DNA of 64,000 bases. Origin: Lycium barbarum (lineage: Eukaryota > Streptophyta > Magnoliopsida > Solanales > Solanaceae). How positions within the stretch are numbered: position 1 is the first letter of the stretch; each line of letters opens with the position of its first letter. A model generated the notes under the pieces. The model worked only from the letters and a program-made list of their open reading frames with translations. It searched no databases and had not been told where the DNA came from. Location: contig NC_083340.1 of assembly GCF_019175385.1 (NCBI RefSeq), forward strand, positions 18,240,336 through 18,304,335, in the 5' to 3' direction. Position numbers and translations under genes: made by a program. Shown here piece by piece: positions 1 through 11,987 of the stretch.

Positions 1-1576
1 TCTGACATGAGTAAAATGCTTCTGACCATAGAACTAGATATCTTTAAAGAAAATGGGGGACCCTACTTTTATCTTTGTACATCATTATTATCTCATGCCG
101 GTGAAAAGATTGATAAGGACCATAAGTTTTTTATGCTACATATATCTCTATGATGATTGAGCTCCTAGAGATAATGACTTGAATTTGCAAGAGTTTGAGT
201 TGAATGATTTTTCTTGTTCTTGATGTAAATTAAATCTTTAAAAAGTATGTCACCTATAAATTCAAAATTTACATTTACGAACATTACTAAGTAGGATAGG
301 ACGGTTCAAAGAATTACAAAGGATTAAGTTCAAAATATCAGTTTTGCACAAGTTCTTAAAATGGGACAAAATTTAAATATCAACATAAAAGTACCTCATT
401 GTGAAAATTTCCTAATATTTTGATAAGATTTTTTGTGGATCAATTTTAATTACTTAGTTCAGATCAGTCTAATTTTATTTTTTCCGATTTGACTCGATTT
501 ATCGATTTGGTGTAGTTTACTTTGTACACCCCTAGACGCAAGAATCATCATCCAACAAAAGTAAAAGTCTCATATAGAAGTCCTAATCCAAATGAATATG
601 GACCCGTTATTAGTGGTTTGATTTGACTTGGTTTGGTGTTAAAAAAAAAAAACTGACCATAAATGGTTTGGTTTAGTTTTAGCTAAAAAAAGTCAAACTG
701 AACCAAACCAACCCGACATTACATGTATTCAATTTTTAAAATATTTTATACATAAAAAATATTTATTTGTAATGTAATTTATAAATATTTCTTAAATTTT
801 TCATAATTTTTTATCTATTATTATGTTATTCAAGCTTGAACTTAGAATTTTGAATGTGAATAAGTTTTATATCCTATGGATGTTAGTAACTCATATAAAG
901 TCCAAACCAAAACCAACTCAACACTAATATTAACAAAAGAAATTCAATTTACCACTAGGAATGACAATAATGTTGGATATCTATTCTTTAGTTTTGCATA
1001 GTTGGTTTAGAGAGTGAAAATACATAACTTAAGTTTTTTTTCTTGTCATGTAGTTAATACTTATTAGCCGTACTTATTTTAGTATGACTTAGTATTTTTA
1101 GATTATGGTCATTTTCTTTATGGCTTGTTAATTAGCAATATTTATTTTAACCGATTTTATTATCTTTTGTTGAATATTTTAATACAATGTCATCACTCTT
1201 CTCACATTTTGTGTTATTTTCTTATGAAACACCTTAATTACATAGTTGTATCTTGCTAGGACTAAAAAAATATTTGAAATAAAAGTTTATATGTGTTGTA
1301 TCAAGACTATCCCCCAAAAAAACCCGAATAACCCGAGGTTGAAAACTCCAAATTTTATTGGTTTGGTTTGGTGTATAAATTTAAAAACTCGACGCAATTG
1401 GTTAGGTTTGGTGTTTAAAAAATCCGAACCAACCCAATCCATGTACAGCCCTACTTGCGTCCAATAAATTCTAGCACAATTTTAGTTATCTACATGTGCA
1501 AATCTGAAATAATTGTTGAAGAAACTTGGCCTCAAAGGAAATAACTGCTTAATATAAGGGTGAATCCTTACTTTTT

Positions 1577-1968
1577 GTCGTCCTCACAAATCTAAAGCTT
1601 AGGCTGTGATGTTATCTTAAAAAGACAACTTAGGTTGTGAAGATTTGCACAATGAGCTATGTAAATCGTACCTTGTACTTAGTATTATCTCATACCATCA
1701 CCATTAGCTTCTAAATAAACACGTGTATTTACTAAGGAAATCACTATTGTGTATTTCTTCCTCTGTCCTTTTCATTAAAAACAACAGTTACACTTGGTGC
1801 TCATTTTCCGTATTGAAGCCCTACTAAAATCAGATGCGCCCCGCGTAAGGTCCATTCAAGGGAAGCGCTCCCTAACAAGTATTTTTCCATACCCAAGGCT
1901 CGAATCCGAAACCTTTGATTAAGAGAGGAGTAGCCCCTTCCGTTGCACCACATTTTTTGGTGGTTCTC
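1577..1968 (+). repeat. Direct repeat, copy 1 (pair with 2877-3336)
   Basis: Both copies begin GTCGTCCTCACAAA, share AAAAGACAACTTAGGTTGTG, AACACGTGTATTTACTAAGG and a stretch ending in AAGAGAGGAGTAGCC, and stop at a CCACAT..TTTTGGTGG segment. Spacing is about 1.3 kb. They may be LTRs of a decayed small element or a local duplication; no PBS or protein was recognised between them. Confidence 0.8.
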
Positions 1969-2100
1969 CGTTTCATTCCACTACAAATTTGTCCAATCAT
2001 TTTAAAAGTCAGTCACTCAAATAAGTACAACACCTAATCAACACATGTACAACATGTAAAAAGTTTGAACTGCAACATTGAATATCCAAATGAAGATATG

Positions 2101-2215
2101 AGGGGTTGCTCAGATGGTAAGCACCCTCCACCTTAATCGGAAGGTTGTGGATTCGAGTTATCAACAGAGCAAAATGGGGAGCTCCTGGCCTTAGGGAGGG
2201 GGCGAAGGGGGTGGT
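2101..2215 (+). repeat. tRNA-derived SINE head (SolS-like)
   Basis: The sequence GGTTGCTCAGATGGTAAGC resembles a tRNA box A. About 30 bases later GGTTGTGGATTCGAGTT resembles box B. The pair then runs into a body with GGAGGGGGCGAAGGGGG. This arrangement is that of Solanaceae tRNA-derived SINEs. It is not a functional tRNA, since no acceptor stem closes around it. Confidence 0.6.
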
Positions 2216-2876
2216 AAAAGAAAAAGAATATGCAATTGAAGACCTAATTTGATCTCTATCTCTTTATCCCCGATTCTTGTCCTTCTAAACGATACAATAT
2301 TGCTATCATGGGGTTTGAAACCTGTTGATGTTAGCTTGCCAATTTTTCTACTATCACTAGGAAAGTTATTTTTCTTATTTTTAAGGAACTTATTTTTTTA
2401 CAAAACCAAACATGAATAAATTGAAAAAACATTTTCTGAAAAGTTTTCCTCCATACCGAACACACTAGGAGTGTGCAAAATCCGGTTTAACCGACGAACC
2501 GAATCGAGAAAAATGTTATTGATTTATCGGTATCGGATTATTGGGTTAACGGTTTTTAAATAGTTTTGTAAATATTTTTATTGGATTATCGGGCTGGTTT
2601 CCGATTTTGAGGTTTTAGTTAAAGGTTAAAACAATAATTCAATAAGATTATATTAAAATTACCTTTTTATCTCTAATTATATTAGTGACTTTAGCTTTTA
2701 AATACAAACTCTATTTCCTAAATTCTTACTTTCGTTCCAGGACCCTATTTCTGTGAGCGAACATTAGTTCTCTCAAACTCGACCAGAAAGAAAACAAGTT
2801 TGTTTTAGGAATAACGTCGTTGAATTTGCTTCTACTTGTAATTTGTGTAGATTTTTATGCATGAAGGCAATGTATA

Positions 2877-3336
2877 GTCGTCCTCACAAACCTTTGGTGG
2901 GGCCTCCTAGAAGAAATTCCTAATATATCCCAAAGCTTAGTTTGTGAGATTATCTTAAAAAGACAACTTAGGTTGTGAAGGTTTGTACCATGAGCTATGT
3001 AAATGGTACTTTGTACTTGGTCTTATCTCATCCCATCACCATTAGCTTCCAAATAAACACGTGTATTTACTAAGGCAATCACTATTGTGTAATTCTTACT
3101 CTGTCCTTTTCATAAAAAACAACAGTTGTCCCTTTATCTATTTTTTTTTTTTTGGTTTTCCACTCAATGTTCGGTATCTATATTGAAGCCCTACTAAATT
3201 CAGATTCGCGCCGCGTAAGACCCATTCAGGGAAAACTTTACCTAACAAGAATTTTTTTCATACCCAAGGCTTGAATCCGAAACATATGATTAAGAGAGGA
3301 GTAGCCACTTCCGCTACACCACATCTTTTGGTGGTT
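2877..3336 (+). repeat. Direct repeat, copy 2 (pair with 1577-1968)
   Basis: Second copy of the repeat described at 1577-1968. It is longer by roughly 70 bp because of extra sequence after the first 15 bases (a GGTGGGGCC stretch near 2895) and a T-run near 3140. The arms differ by scattered substitutions and small indels, so the duplication is old. Confidence 0.8.
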
Positions 3337-3375
3337 TTTAGTTATGCCTTAAGACAATGTCTCCATACCTTGCCT

Positions 3376-4060
3376 TGCGATTTATTTATTTTTTGGCTGA
3401 GCAGGGGTTCGAACCTAGAAGCTCGGGGTATTTTTGGCCACCCTTTTAAGCGAAGGGCAAAAATTAAAAACCACCCAAAAGAAGGGCAACCCGCGCAAAA
3501 AAATGATTTTTATCGTTGGGCCAAATGACACTAGTAATTACAATAGGGCAATTCGTAGGAATGCCCTTATTTTGGGGTGGTCTTTCATTTTTGCCAATTA
3601 AATTGGTGATCTTGAATTTTTTTCCCTTCGTTAGAACTCTTTGGTTCCGGGTTCGAACCCTCGCTCAGTCAAAAGTTTAAAAATAAATTAGCAAGGTAGA
3701 GTTTGGATTCGCAATGCAATCTTTGCCTCAGGCAGAGTTTGAAACTCTACCTTAAGATAGAGTTTGCACTCAAACTCTGTCTGATCAGGTAGAGTTTTGA
3801 GGCATACTCTACCTTTGCCTTATACCTGAAGGCAAAAGTCTGCCTTAAGACCTAACTTGGACCCGAACAGGCCTAACTTTGCTACAAAATTCTGTCTTGT
3901 GAAATAGACTTTTTTTTTTACTGAGCGGGAATTCGAACCCCAAATCTCATGGTATTAGTCGAAAGGACAAAAATTAAAGAGCACCAATTTGAGGGCCAAA
4001 AATTAAAGACCAGTGCATTTGTAGGGCACTCCGCACAAAAAAAATGATTACAATATAGGA
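3376..4060. repeat. Cluster of inverted, tRNA-box-like repeats
   Basis: A unit with TGAGCAGGGGTTCGAACC followed by GGGCAAAAATTAAAAACCACC (about 3395-3480) recurs inverted at about 3560-3680 (GGGGTGGTCTTTCATTTTTG then GGGTTCGAACCCTCGCTCAG). It recurs again in the forward sense at about 3900-4030. Between them, 3695-3810 alternates GGTAGAGTTT and AACTCTACC several times and can fold into stacked hairpins. Likely SINE or MITE copies inserted in opposite orientations; the family is not identified. Confidence 0.55.
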
Positions 4061-4754
4061 AAACCTGAAGAGCTTTTTTTTTTTTTAGTCACAACTCATA
4101 CTAAATTCCCATTTGAATGGATAAAAAGTCAGAGTGAGGTCTATGTAGATTGTCACCTTTATCCATTACATCCGTGAGTTACTTTGTTGAGAAGAACTGG
4201 ATTCGAATTTGTTTCATATTTGTTGAGAAATATGTGGTGTCATTTAAATTTGAATTAAGAAAATAAAATAGTGTTTACAAATAATAGCTATTTAATATTA
4301 TCACTAATTAGTAAAATAAATTTTAAATTTTTTGGTGTGGCACACCGTTTAAAAAAGTTAAGTAATTACACTAATCAAAGGGTCATTTGACAATATCACT
4401 TTTTTGCTTCCTCCAAACTTTTCTTCAAGGTATTTTGAACAACATCAATAACCTCTTTGTGATTTGAAAGATTATATTCATTTATTTTAGATTAAAGAAA
4501 AAGTACTACTCCTTCCGTCCATTTTTACTTGTTCATATTTGATTTGGCGCACCTGTATTGGGTAAAATGTGACAAGCCTTCAGAATTACGTGGAAGGTAA
4601 AATATCAGGTCGACGCAACTAAGTGGATCCAGAGACAATGATAGGAAGGTTGAAGTGTGGTATTAAGAGGTTCTCGGTCATTCCAGCATCGGATCTCACT
4701 CTGGACACGCACCTTCTACTCAGAGCCAGGTGATCAACACATGCGAGCACCCGG

Positions 4755-4945
4755 AGCAGGGGCGGAGCTAGGCAGCCTCCAGGGGGTTCGGATGAACCCC
4801 CTGGTGAAAAATTACATTGTATATACAAGGTTAAAATTATTTTTTTATGTATATATAATAGATGTTGAACCCTCTTGTCTTCTTCGTGTATTTACTTCTC
4901 ACATATTTGAACTCTCTAGGTGAAAATCCTTGGTCCACCACTGGC
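4755..4945. mobile_element. Small non-autonomous MITE-like element
   Basis: Starts near GGGGCGGAGCTAGG and contains the internal palindrome AGGGGGTTCGGATGAACCCCCT. It then has an AT-rich core with TTGAACCCTCTTG and ends near TTGGTCCACCACTGG. This layout recalls a widespread plant MITE beginning GGGGCGGAGC. Exact ends and TSD are not clear to me. Confidence 0.4.
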
Positions 4946-5271
4946 TCGGAGATCAACGATTAAAGATAGCCATACCTAGGGGTGTTCATGGTTCGGTTTG
5001 GGTCGGTTATTGATTAAAACTATAACCAAACCAATTTAGTCAGTTTTTAAATGTCTAAAACCATAACCAAACCAAATAAAATAATAACCACCGGTTTGGT
5101 TATTATCGGTTTGGTTCAATTTTTCGATTTATGACTAGCAGCCATGAGACTTATCAGTAAAACATTAAAAAGTTGAAAAAGACGTGTCTTGTTTTTTTTG
5201 TTCAAACGATAACTTTTTATTTATAGTTTAAGGTGGAACATACATCATAGAAACATTTTCACTATTAGTGA

Positions 5272-5771
5272 AGTTTAACCTTAAAATGGAGAACAATTAA
5301 ATTTATGCGTGATGCCAAAGATATGTGGCTGGCCTGGGGTATCAGAACCGAGGTCGAACCCTTTTACCGGGTGTTTACACAATGAATAATGAAGACAACT
5401 TTAGAAAATATGAATGAACTCAGATGATTCTATTGCTTTAGTACATGAATTCTCTCTTTTTCGCTGTCGCAGGACCCCCACAATGAATGGGGACCTCCTC
5501 TTTATATAATAGAGGAGTCCTAACCCTAGTACAATTCGAAGTAAGGAAAAGAAATCTGGTGACAGCTGTTGCCGAGATTGATGCCGAAATATCCGGATGA
5601 GGACGGATATTCCGGTCTTCTCCTCATGGTGGTCAACCGCCTCTACTTTAGCGCCTCATTCCAGATCGAGCTTGGACCCCTATCCTCGATAAGTCGGTCG
5701 TATCCTGCCCGAACATAGCCATGACAACGGGAAATCGAGCATGTCCATATCCTCGGTTTTACTCATATACA
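5272..5771 (-). repeat. 3' LTR of the Tat-like element
   Basis: 500 bp. The same sequence as 17037-17602 apart from scattered substitutions, a roughly 75-bp deletion after GATATGTGGCT and a CGAACATAG insertion/deletion near 5715. Its outer end reads AGTTTAACC where the other LTR has TGTTTAACC, a single change at the terminal base. Confidence 0.9.
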
Positions 5772-5795
5772 GATGGTCCCCCCATTTCCCAAGGT
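5772..5795 (-). promoter_or_regulatory. Polypurine tract
   Basis: On minus the strand reads GGGAAATGGGGGGACCATC directly before the 3' LTR. A purine run at this place primes plus-strand synthesis in LTR retrotransposons. Confidence 0.75.
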
Positions 5796-5988
5796 GAAAT
5801 TTTTTACGGCGGGAAATAGGCCTAAATAAAGCTGAGCAGCCGCCTCCAACTATCTAGGACAAGACCTTCTAGTCAACATTTTACTCTACCCGATGTCAAA
5901 TCATTATTACTTAGTCGCCAAATCCTTTTTGGGAGACCTCCTTGTGTCAGAGTCCTTGATACGCTATAGGACCCCTTGATTTCCTTTC

Positions 5989-5997
5989 TATATAAAG
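5989..5997 (+). promoter_or_regulatory. TATA box of the opposite-strand gene A
   Basis: TATATAAAG on the + strand, about 210 bp before the likely start codon at 6209. It lies inside the element just after the 3' LTR and points away from gag-pol, so gene A appears to have its own promoter rather than relying on the LTR. Confidence 0.5.
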
Positions 5998-6208
5998 CCC
6001 ATGTATTCTTCCTTTCTCATGCATTTATGCTTCTTCAAATCTAACTTTGCTCTTCCTCAAGAACCTTACTGCGATTCCCGTATGGAGCTCGTAGCACTCC
6101 CCGGATTTTGAATCTTCTTTCATCAGGGTGTGATCGTTTACTGTTAAGGAAACCCTTACGTTCCATTATTGACTCAAGGTGAAGATCAGCATTTGTTCAC
6201 ACCGTCAA

Positions 6209-7310
6209 TGAGAGCCTCTGGTTTTGATAAGGAGCTAGAATCTCTCGCTGCCGGTATCCTTCCGTCGGGATTTAGTTATATGAACGACTGCAAAATTGCT
6301 CACCATTTTGATTCAGTGGAGAATTTCGAATCTTGTATCGATGATGGCACCATTACCGCAGTCAGGGAAGATTGCAACTTAGGCGCAGATGTTGACATTC
6401 GCCCTGTTGGGAATGGTGTGAAAATAAATCATCATGTTGTCGACTACTCATTGTCATACACTTATCCTTTTGCCATTGGGTTTACTCTCCCTGTCCCTCG
6501 AGTGATTGAGAACTTTTGTCGTCGGTATCGGATATGTATCGGACAGATCGCCCTACAGATTTGGAGACTTGTGTACTGTATTGAGAAGTTGGCTAATATA
6601 GCCAGGGTCGCCTTCACCCTTCACCCTTGACCATTTACTTCATATATACATACCTTGGGTGATTCGAGGGGTGATTGTTCATCTGCTTCCGCGGGGAAGT
6701 CGAAGCTTGATTGACCCCGAAAATGATTATGACCGAGGGTGGCTTCATCGGTTTGTGATGATACACACAACTCAACTTCACCGTCCATTGTCTATCGATT
6801 TTCTTGAGGCGTGGAATCTTTCACCAAATCCGGTTGAACTCGAGCTTGATATGGCTATCTTTGAATGGGTGGTTGCCCTTCTCCGAGCTTCTCGTAGCAT
6901 AGGCCGTTCTTGGAGGAGAATGGTACGCGAAGGGCGGAAAGGCAAAAGCCACGGTAATTTCTTAACTCGACCATTTCGGCCCTCATTCCCCTGTATTATG
7001 TCTCAACCCAATGCACTTGATTTTCAGGGCTTCAAACGAGAAGAGCTTCCAAGGGAAAGACCGCAGCCGAGGATGTTGTTCGGGGAAAAAGAGCACCTGC
7101 GCCACCGAGGGCACCTGGACGTAGAGAGACTGGAAACTTCCCAGTTAGACATTCGGGAGTTGGATCTCGAGTTCGAACCCGTCATATCATGGAGACCCGT
7201 CGGGAAATACCTTTTGGCGAAACCCCACCGACAATAGTGCTTGATAAAGAAGATTTACCGGAGCCAAATATCCCTGGTTCATCCGTCTCCGGCGCAGGTC
7301 GTGGGGATGC
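6209..7310 (+). pseudogene. Opposite-strand extra gene A of the Tat-like element
   Basis: Runs against gag-pol. The start MRASGFDKELESL is chosen because conserved-looking sequence follows at once. The core SLSYTYPFAIGFTLP...VIENFCRRYRICIGQI resembles the plant 'putative gypsy type transposon' family (Transposase_28), whose function is unknown. A frameshift near 6625 shifts the frame, after which IRGVIVHLLPRGSR...DRGWLHRFV continues. GT/AG junctions near 6955 and 7028 suggest a small intron before a basic, Arg-rich tail. It resembles gene B and the minus-strand gene in the 20554-25958 element. No catalytic motif was recognised. Confidence 0.7.
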
Positions 7311-8089
7311 CTAGTCGGTTAAGGGTGTTGCTATTTTGCTTTCGTTTTTCAACTTATAGCCGTAGAGTAGGGCCTTTCCTGCTTTTTTCTGATGGACCGA
7401 TTTATCCGAAATAGTCAAAATTTTTGTGAAATGGAACAACTACTTATTGAATTTTGTGGATTGCTTTTTATCGGACTTTATTGAGCATTCCATTTGCATT
7501 GTCTAAACCTGAACTTTTGTATATGTCCTTGCAATATTTGATCAATTTTCATTTGTTCTATAGCTCACCAAAATTCCAAATGCTTCGCTACCGGCCGCCA
7601 TGTTTGAACATTTTATTTTTTGCACTCGACCGCAATTGGTTCGGAACCGCATCCTTTGTGACCGATATGGCAGCTTTACTTGATCATAATGGTATCGGTG
7701 TGAGAGCCCAACCTAGGTCTAATCGGGAGGCCGACTTGCTCACGTACGCCCCGTTGATCTAGATGGGCGACCCGGTTCCTTCTCGTGTACGCTTCCCATG
7801 GTTAGATAAGATCATGGTCACATCTGTCACATCATTGTAACATCGGCACGTGTCGAGACCCGGTTGGCTCTGAAAACGGTTACGGAATGTGAACTGTCTC
7901 GGCCCCACTCTATAGAAGCAAGTTTTTCCTTTCATTTTTCACTTTCTGACCAAAGAGAATTTTACCTTCGTGTGCTTTGGATACACTAACCCTCATATCT
8001 TCAAATCTTCATATCTTCATATCTCCTTATCAGTTATTTATCCAATCTTCAAACCTTTATACAAACCTTTATACCTTTATATTTCCGTA

Positions 8090-11049
8090 ATGACGAGCAA
8101 ATCTTCAAAAGCTGAAATCGGCGAGACCTCCTCGGTTCCAAAACCGGAGCCTGTACTGACGGACTTCATTCCTTAAGATTATGCGACCATCCGGGATTTC
8201 AAGGTCGAGAAACCTTCTCAACAAGGGGATCGAGGTCTTGATATATCGAACTATTTATGTACGATACCCATGAGTAAACTCGAACAGGTCAAGGCAGATT
8301 GCGGGTGGAAGGGTAAGGAGGTCGTTATTCCCGATCAGGATGAAGCTATAACTACCTACGTGGAAGGATATTTAAGCGTTTATACCTACCATTTCACATT
8401 TAGCACACTTGATCCCGTTGTAGTGGATTTTTGCAAACAGTATGATATTTGCCTCGGCTAAATTCATCCGTCATTTTGGAGGATCATTGTGCTTCTCCGT
8501 TACTTCACTACAAACGTGAATATTCCCTTCACGGTGCACCATCTTCTCCGGATGTATAGTCCTTGTGTCTTCCGAGGGGGTATGATTAAACACTCCAAAT
8601 AAGCCAGAAAGGCACCCTTCTCCGGTCTGGACGAAGATAGAGACCGAGGCTGGCAGGGCAGATTTGTCCGAATCAGGAAAAATGATATGATTCCCGCTTA
8701 AAAGTTGCCATTTCCTGAGAAATGGAACCTAACCTATAAGTAACTTTACGTTGGTATGATATGATCATATGTCAGTGCCTACACTGACCTCTTGATTTGC
8801 TCGTGTATATGTAGCACTTGTTCGAACCCTCGGTGCGGTTCCTAACATTGATCAATGGATCGGGAAGATCTGTTCCCAACTTACTTATGCCGATCGCACC
8901 TGGCGACATTTGTCTCGGCCCGGGTGGGAGACCGAAAATCATAGTAAGTCCTTCCCTTAGAGTGCTGTTCCGTCTTCCCTACGTGTTATGCTATGTTTGA
9001 TAAGTTAAAACTGTTCTTCTTTGCTTTACTTGTCTATCAAATGCCACCAAAATTCGGGGTCAGCAGGTTGCTGAGGCCTCGGCCAATGAGCAAAATATCG
9101 AAGCTCCTGATCAGGGAGACAACACAGAGAGGAGGAAAAAACAGTCCTCCGAGTCTTCTCGAGCTCCTTCCGAGGCCAGAAAAAGATCGAGGCTCACCTT
9201 CAGAGAGACCTCTTCGGAAGATATCTCGGCTCGGGCTCTGGACGCCAATGTCGCCGGTCAACTATCGGATCATTCCGATGATGAAGACCAGGTGTTGGGC
9301 AAGCACCGTCTTACTGATGAGCTCCTCGACCAAGAGCTGACCGGTTCTGCTGAGATTGCTCCATCTTTGGTGGAAAGCTCAAGTCCGATTTCGGAGGGTT
9401 CGAGGGGTGTCCCGAGATCGACAGACGTAGGGAGCATCAGGTCGAAGGCAGGACATCTAAAGACTCTATGACAGAGCACATTTCCACTCAAAGCTTGGGA
9501 AGGCTTCCAGCCGCAGCCGCTGGATCGAAGGCAGCTTCCTCCGTATCGGGTTCAAAGGTACTTAACATTCCGCCTTTATATGGTATTGGTTCTTTCCTTC
9601 TGATACAAGTTGTGGCCTCGTCTGAAACAATAATTTGCATACATGACTCTCCCTCTCAATTGGTGGATATTTCCGCCGATATTGATAAAGCCAGAGGCAA
9701 GATGACTGAGGAGTCAACGGGGTCAGATAGGGCAACCGGTTATGGGAGTTATGAAATACCTGCTCCTGGAATGTCGGGCTTCGATCATTTATCCATCCCC
9801 GTGGCCAACCGCTTCGGGGTTAATTCCGGTCCTAGATTGGAGAAAGTCTTTCTGCCCCCAGTATCGACCCGAATCGAAAGAGGCTGATCTCTTTCAAGGT
9901 ACCAGTCGATATGAACATGTTATTGGGGCCGATCGAGGTGGCCAGTTATCTGTACCCTATGGTATCCCAAGAGAACTGCAAGAAGATGGCTAACGTCATC
10001 GAATCTTGTCTTTTCAACAAGGCTCAGCAGACGTTGAACCGAGTAAGTCTTATTACTACGCTATTTTCACTTAGCTTTACTTTCATGCCTCATTTTAATA
10101 ACTGCTCCTCTTTCCCTTATAGGCCTCCGTGCTTCATCATGCAAGCTTCCACCAGTTTAGGAATGAAGTGGATCGGCTCAAAGAGGAGCTCCAAAGGAAA
10201 ACTCAGGCGGTGGACGAGCTCATGGATCTGTATGGGCAGAAATTGGAATATATCTCGTCTCTTCCTGACCTTTCTATCCTTAAATCAGATTTAGCAGTGG
10301 CTCGAAATAAGGCTACCGAGGCTAAGCAGGAATGTGGCCAGTTGGTAGAGAAGGTAAGGGCTTTCGAAATGTATAATAAATCTTTAATAACCGATGTTAT
10401 TGCCCCTCCTTCTCAGGCCCGGGCATACGTTAGGCAGATTGATCAACTTCGGATGGAGCTCGATGGGATCAAACTCGAGTTTATTGCCCTCCAAGAGATG
10501 ACAATTGGTGCTTTAGCCGAGCGGGATGTTCTCAGAGAGCAGCTTCGGGTGATGGTGGAGTAAGTAAACGGACTTAGCTCGTCACTTGCTGTGGCCGAGG
10601 CTGAACGGGATAGTCTGGGTCGGATCATCACCAATCTTCAGGTTGAGCATGGATAGGCTCTTGACCAGATCTCGGGTTATGACTATATGCTAGACCAGTA
10701 TAAGGACGACGTGACTGCTACCAAGAAGACCAGTAATCTTCAAGCCGAGTACGCGTGGTGTTTATCCCGAAGAGAAACCCTCGAAGAAGTTCAAGCCACT
10801 GGAGTGGATTTATCAGATTTGATTGAGGAGGCCAGAAGCTCGAAGCAGAAGCAAAGGCTGTATTCAACCCTGAGGATTAGAATATTGACCTTGAGTCAGC
10901 CGGGGAAGAAACCGAGGGATCGGGCGAAGATTAGGCTCAGGGGCCTTATGTCTTTTTTTGTTGTTTTTGTTTTTGTTTTTTGTTTTTTTTTTTGTTTTAA
11001 GGCCGCTAGTTTGAGCCTTTGTAAATCCTCTATGTGTATGTATAAATGA
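8090..11049 (+). pseudogene. Opposite-strand extra gene B, with coiled-coil C-terminus
   Basis: The second, longer copy of the same gene starts MTSKSSKAEIGETSS. The shared core LSVYTYHFTF...VVDFCKQYDICLG is at 8368-8458, then FRGGMIKHSK. Stops at 8176, 8459 and 8600 break it. Exon-like blocks separated by GT..AG gaps follow: about 8817-8942, 9040-9555 (Ser/Arg-rich linker), 9665-9895, 9900-10040, 10122-10960. The last encodes a long heptad-rich coiled coil (FRNEVDRLKEELQRKTQAVD, then LRMELDGIKLEF). It ends near a T-rich tract at 10950-11000. The job is unknown; a structural or self-associating role is only an inference from the coiled coil. Confidence 0.65.
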
Positions 11050-11277
11050 AAAGAAAGATCTTCGTTCGGCTTGTTAATCGCCTTTTGTTGACCTTTACAT
11101 AGTATTCCTCGGTTCGTTGTTTGTCCGATTTATGCCATTGTTTTTGGCCTGCCTTACTGTTTTAGCCAGAACTGAATTCAAGTGGTAATGGCTCATGATC
11201 GGGTTTTAGTCTTTGTTGACCTTAATCTTTGCATTATTTATAAATTGCAAGAGAGACCGGATCACAATATTTTTTGT

Positions 11278-11660
11278 GTTTTTAGACCGTAATCTTTAAC
11301 TGCTTAGACCATAGTCTTTCAAGCTTGCATATATTTTCTAGACCGTAGTCTTTAAGCACTTAGGCCATAGTCTTTTAGTATTTGGCAATATTGGATCATT
11401 TTGATCGAAGCAAGATTTTTATTGATAAACCGACCGAAGATGTATCTGCAAGCCGTGGCAAGAACAAACTAATTGGACACGATTCAATCGATCGTTTGGT
11501 CCTTACATCTGATCCTATCGTTCAAGCCTTGGCTTTATATAGTAATCGATGTGACTGCTATCGTTGTCGTGCCAAGGACGACCTAATTGGACACGATTCA
11601 ATCGATCGTTTGGTCCTTATATCTGATCCTAGCGTCCAAGCCTTGGCTTTTACATAGTTA
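11278..11660. repeat. Short tandem motifs and a 113-bp-period duplication
   Basis: At 11283-11377 the motif TTAGACCGTAGTCTTT occurs four times with small changes. At 11468-11548 and 11581-11658 about 78 bp is duplicated (AATTGGACACGATTCAATCG, CGTTTGGTCCTT.CATCTGATCC, CAAGCCTTGGCTTT). It lies between the integrase end and the 3' end of the opposite-strand gene, in the element's non-coding spacer. Confidence 0.8.
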
Positions 11661-11987
11661 TCATTTAGCCCATGGTATAGTAGTCCCCTAGTACTCGAGT
11701 TCGAGGTATGAGGACTCGGGTACTATCAGCCCGATATGTGCAGTCTCCAGTCTCCGGTCTTTGCTCTATTCGCGTAGCACGTTGTTCAGCGTTGCCTCAT
11801 TAAAAACCTTGCCGAAAACTCACTTCGGGACAAAACGGTCGAAGGAAGAAAGAGTGCAGCACGTGCTTTCAGTCCTAAGTCTATGACTTTCTAGTTTTCA
11901 CTGTGCTGCTCCGATGTTCCTTGGGTTGTATCCCTGCGTGGTTAGGTCGAGAGAGAAGAACAACAAAAAGAAAAGTTATTCGTACCT

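Larger units (their letters stand above)
1..4976. other. Repeat-rich intergenic stretch, no gene
   Basis: AT-rich sequence with no convincing coding region; the open frames are short and lie in repeats. Three islands (about 591-720, 1330-1450, 2467-2640) are built from GGTTTGGTTT/AAACCAAACC and end near motifs such as TGTACACCCCTA or TAGGAGTGTGCA. These resemble the termini of the hAT-like MITE at 4977-18637, so they are probably decayed relatives. Near 4510 a short CTCCTTCCGTCC-type stretch recalls a Stowaway terminus. The other recognisable repeats are listed separately. Confidence 0.75.

Noticed and set aside
1246..1467. 73-residue open frame
   Set aside because: Lies in a GGTTTGGTTT-rich MITE-like repeat, with no domain or codon pattern of a gene.
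3640..3680. tRNA gene suggested by GGGTTCGAACCC
   Set aside because: No cloverleaf or acceptor stem around it; it fits a SINE box B.
9037..9491. Minus-strand open frames opposite gene B
   Set aside because: Shadows of the Ser/Arg-rich exons on the plus strand.
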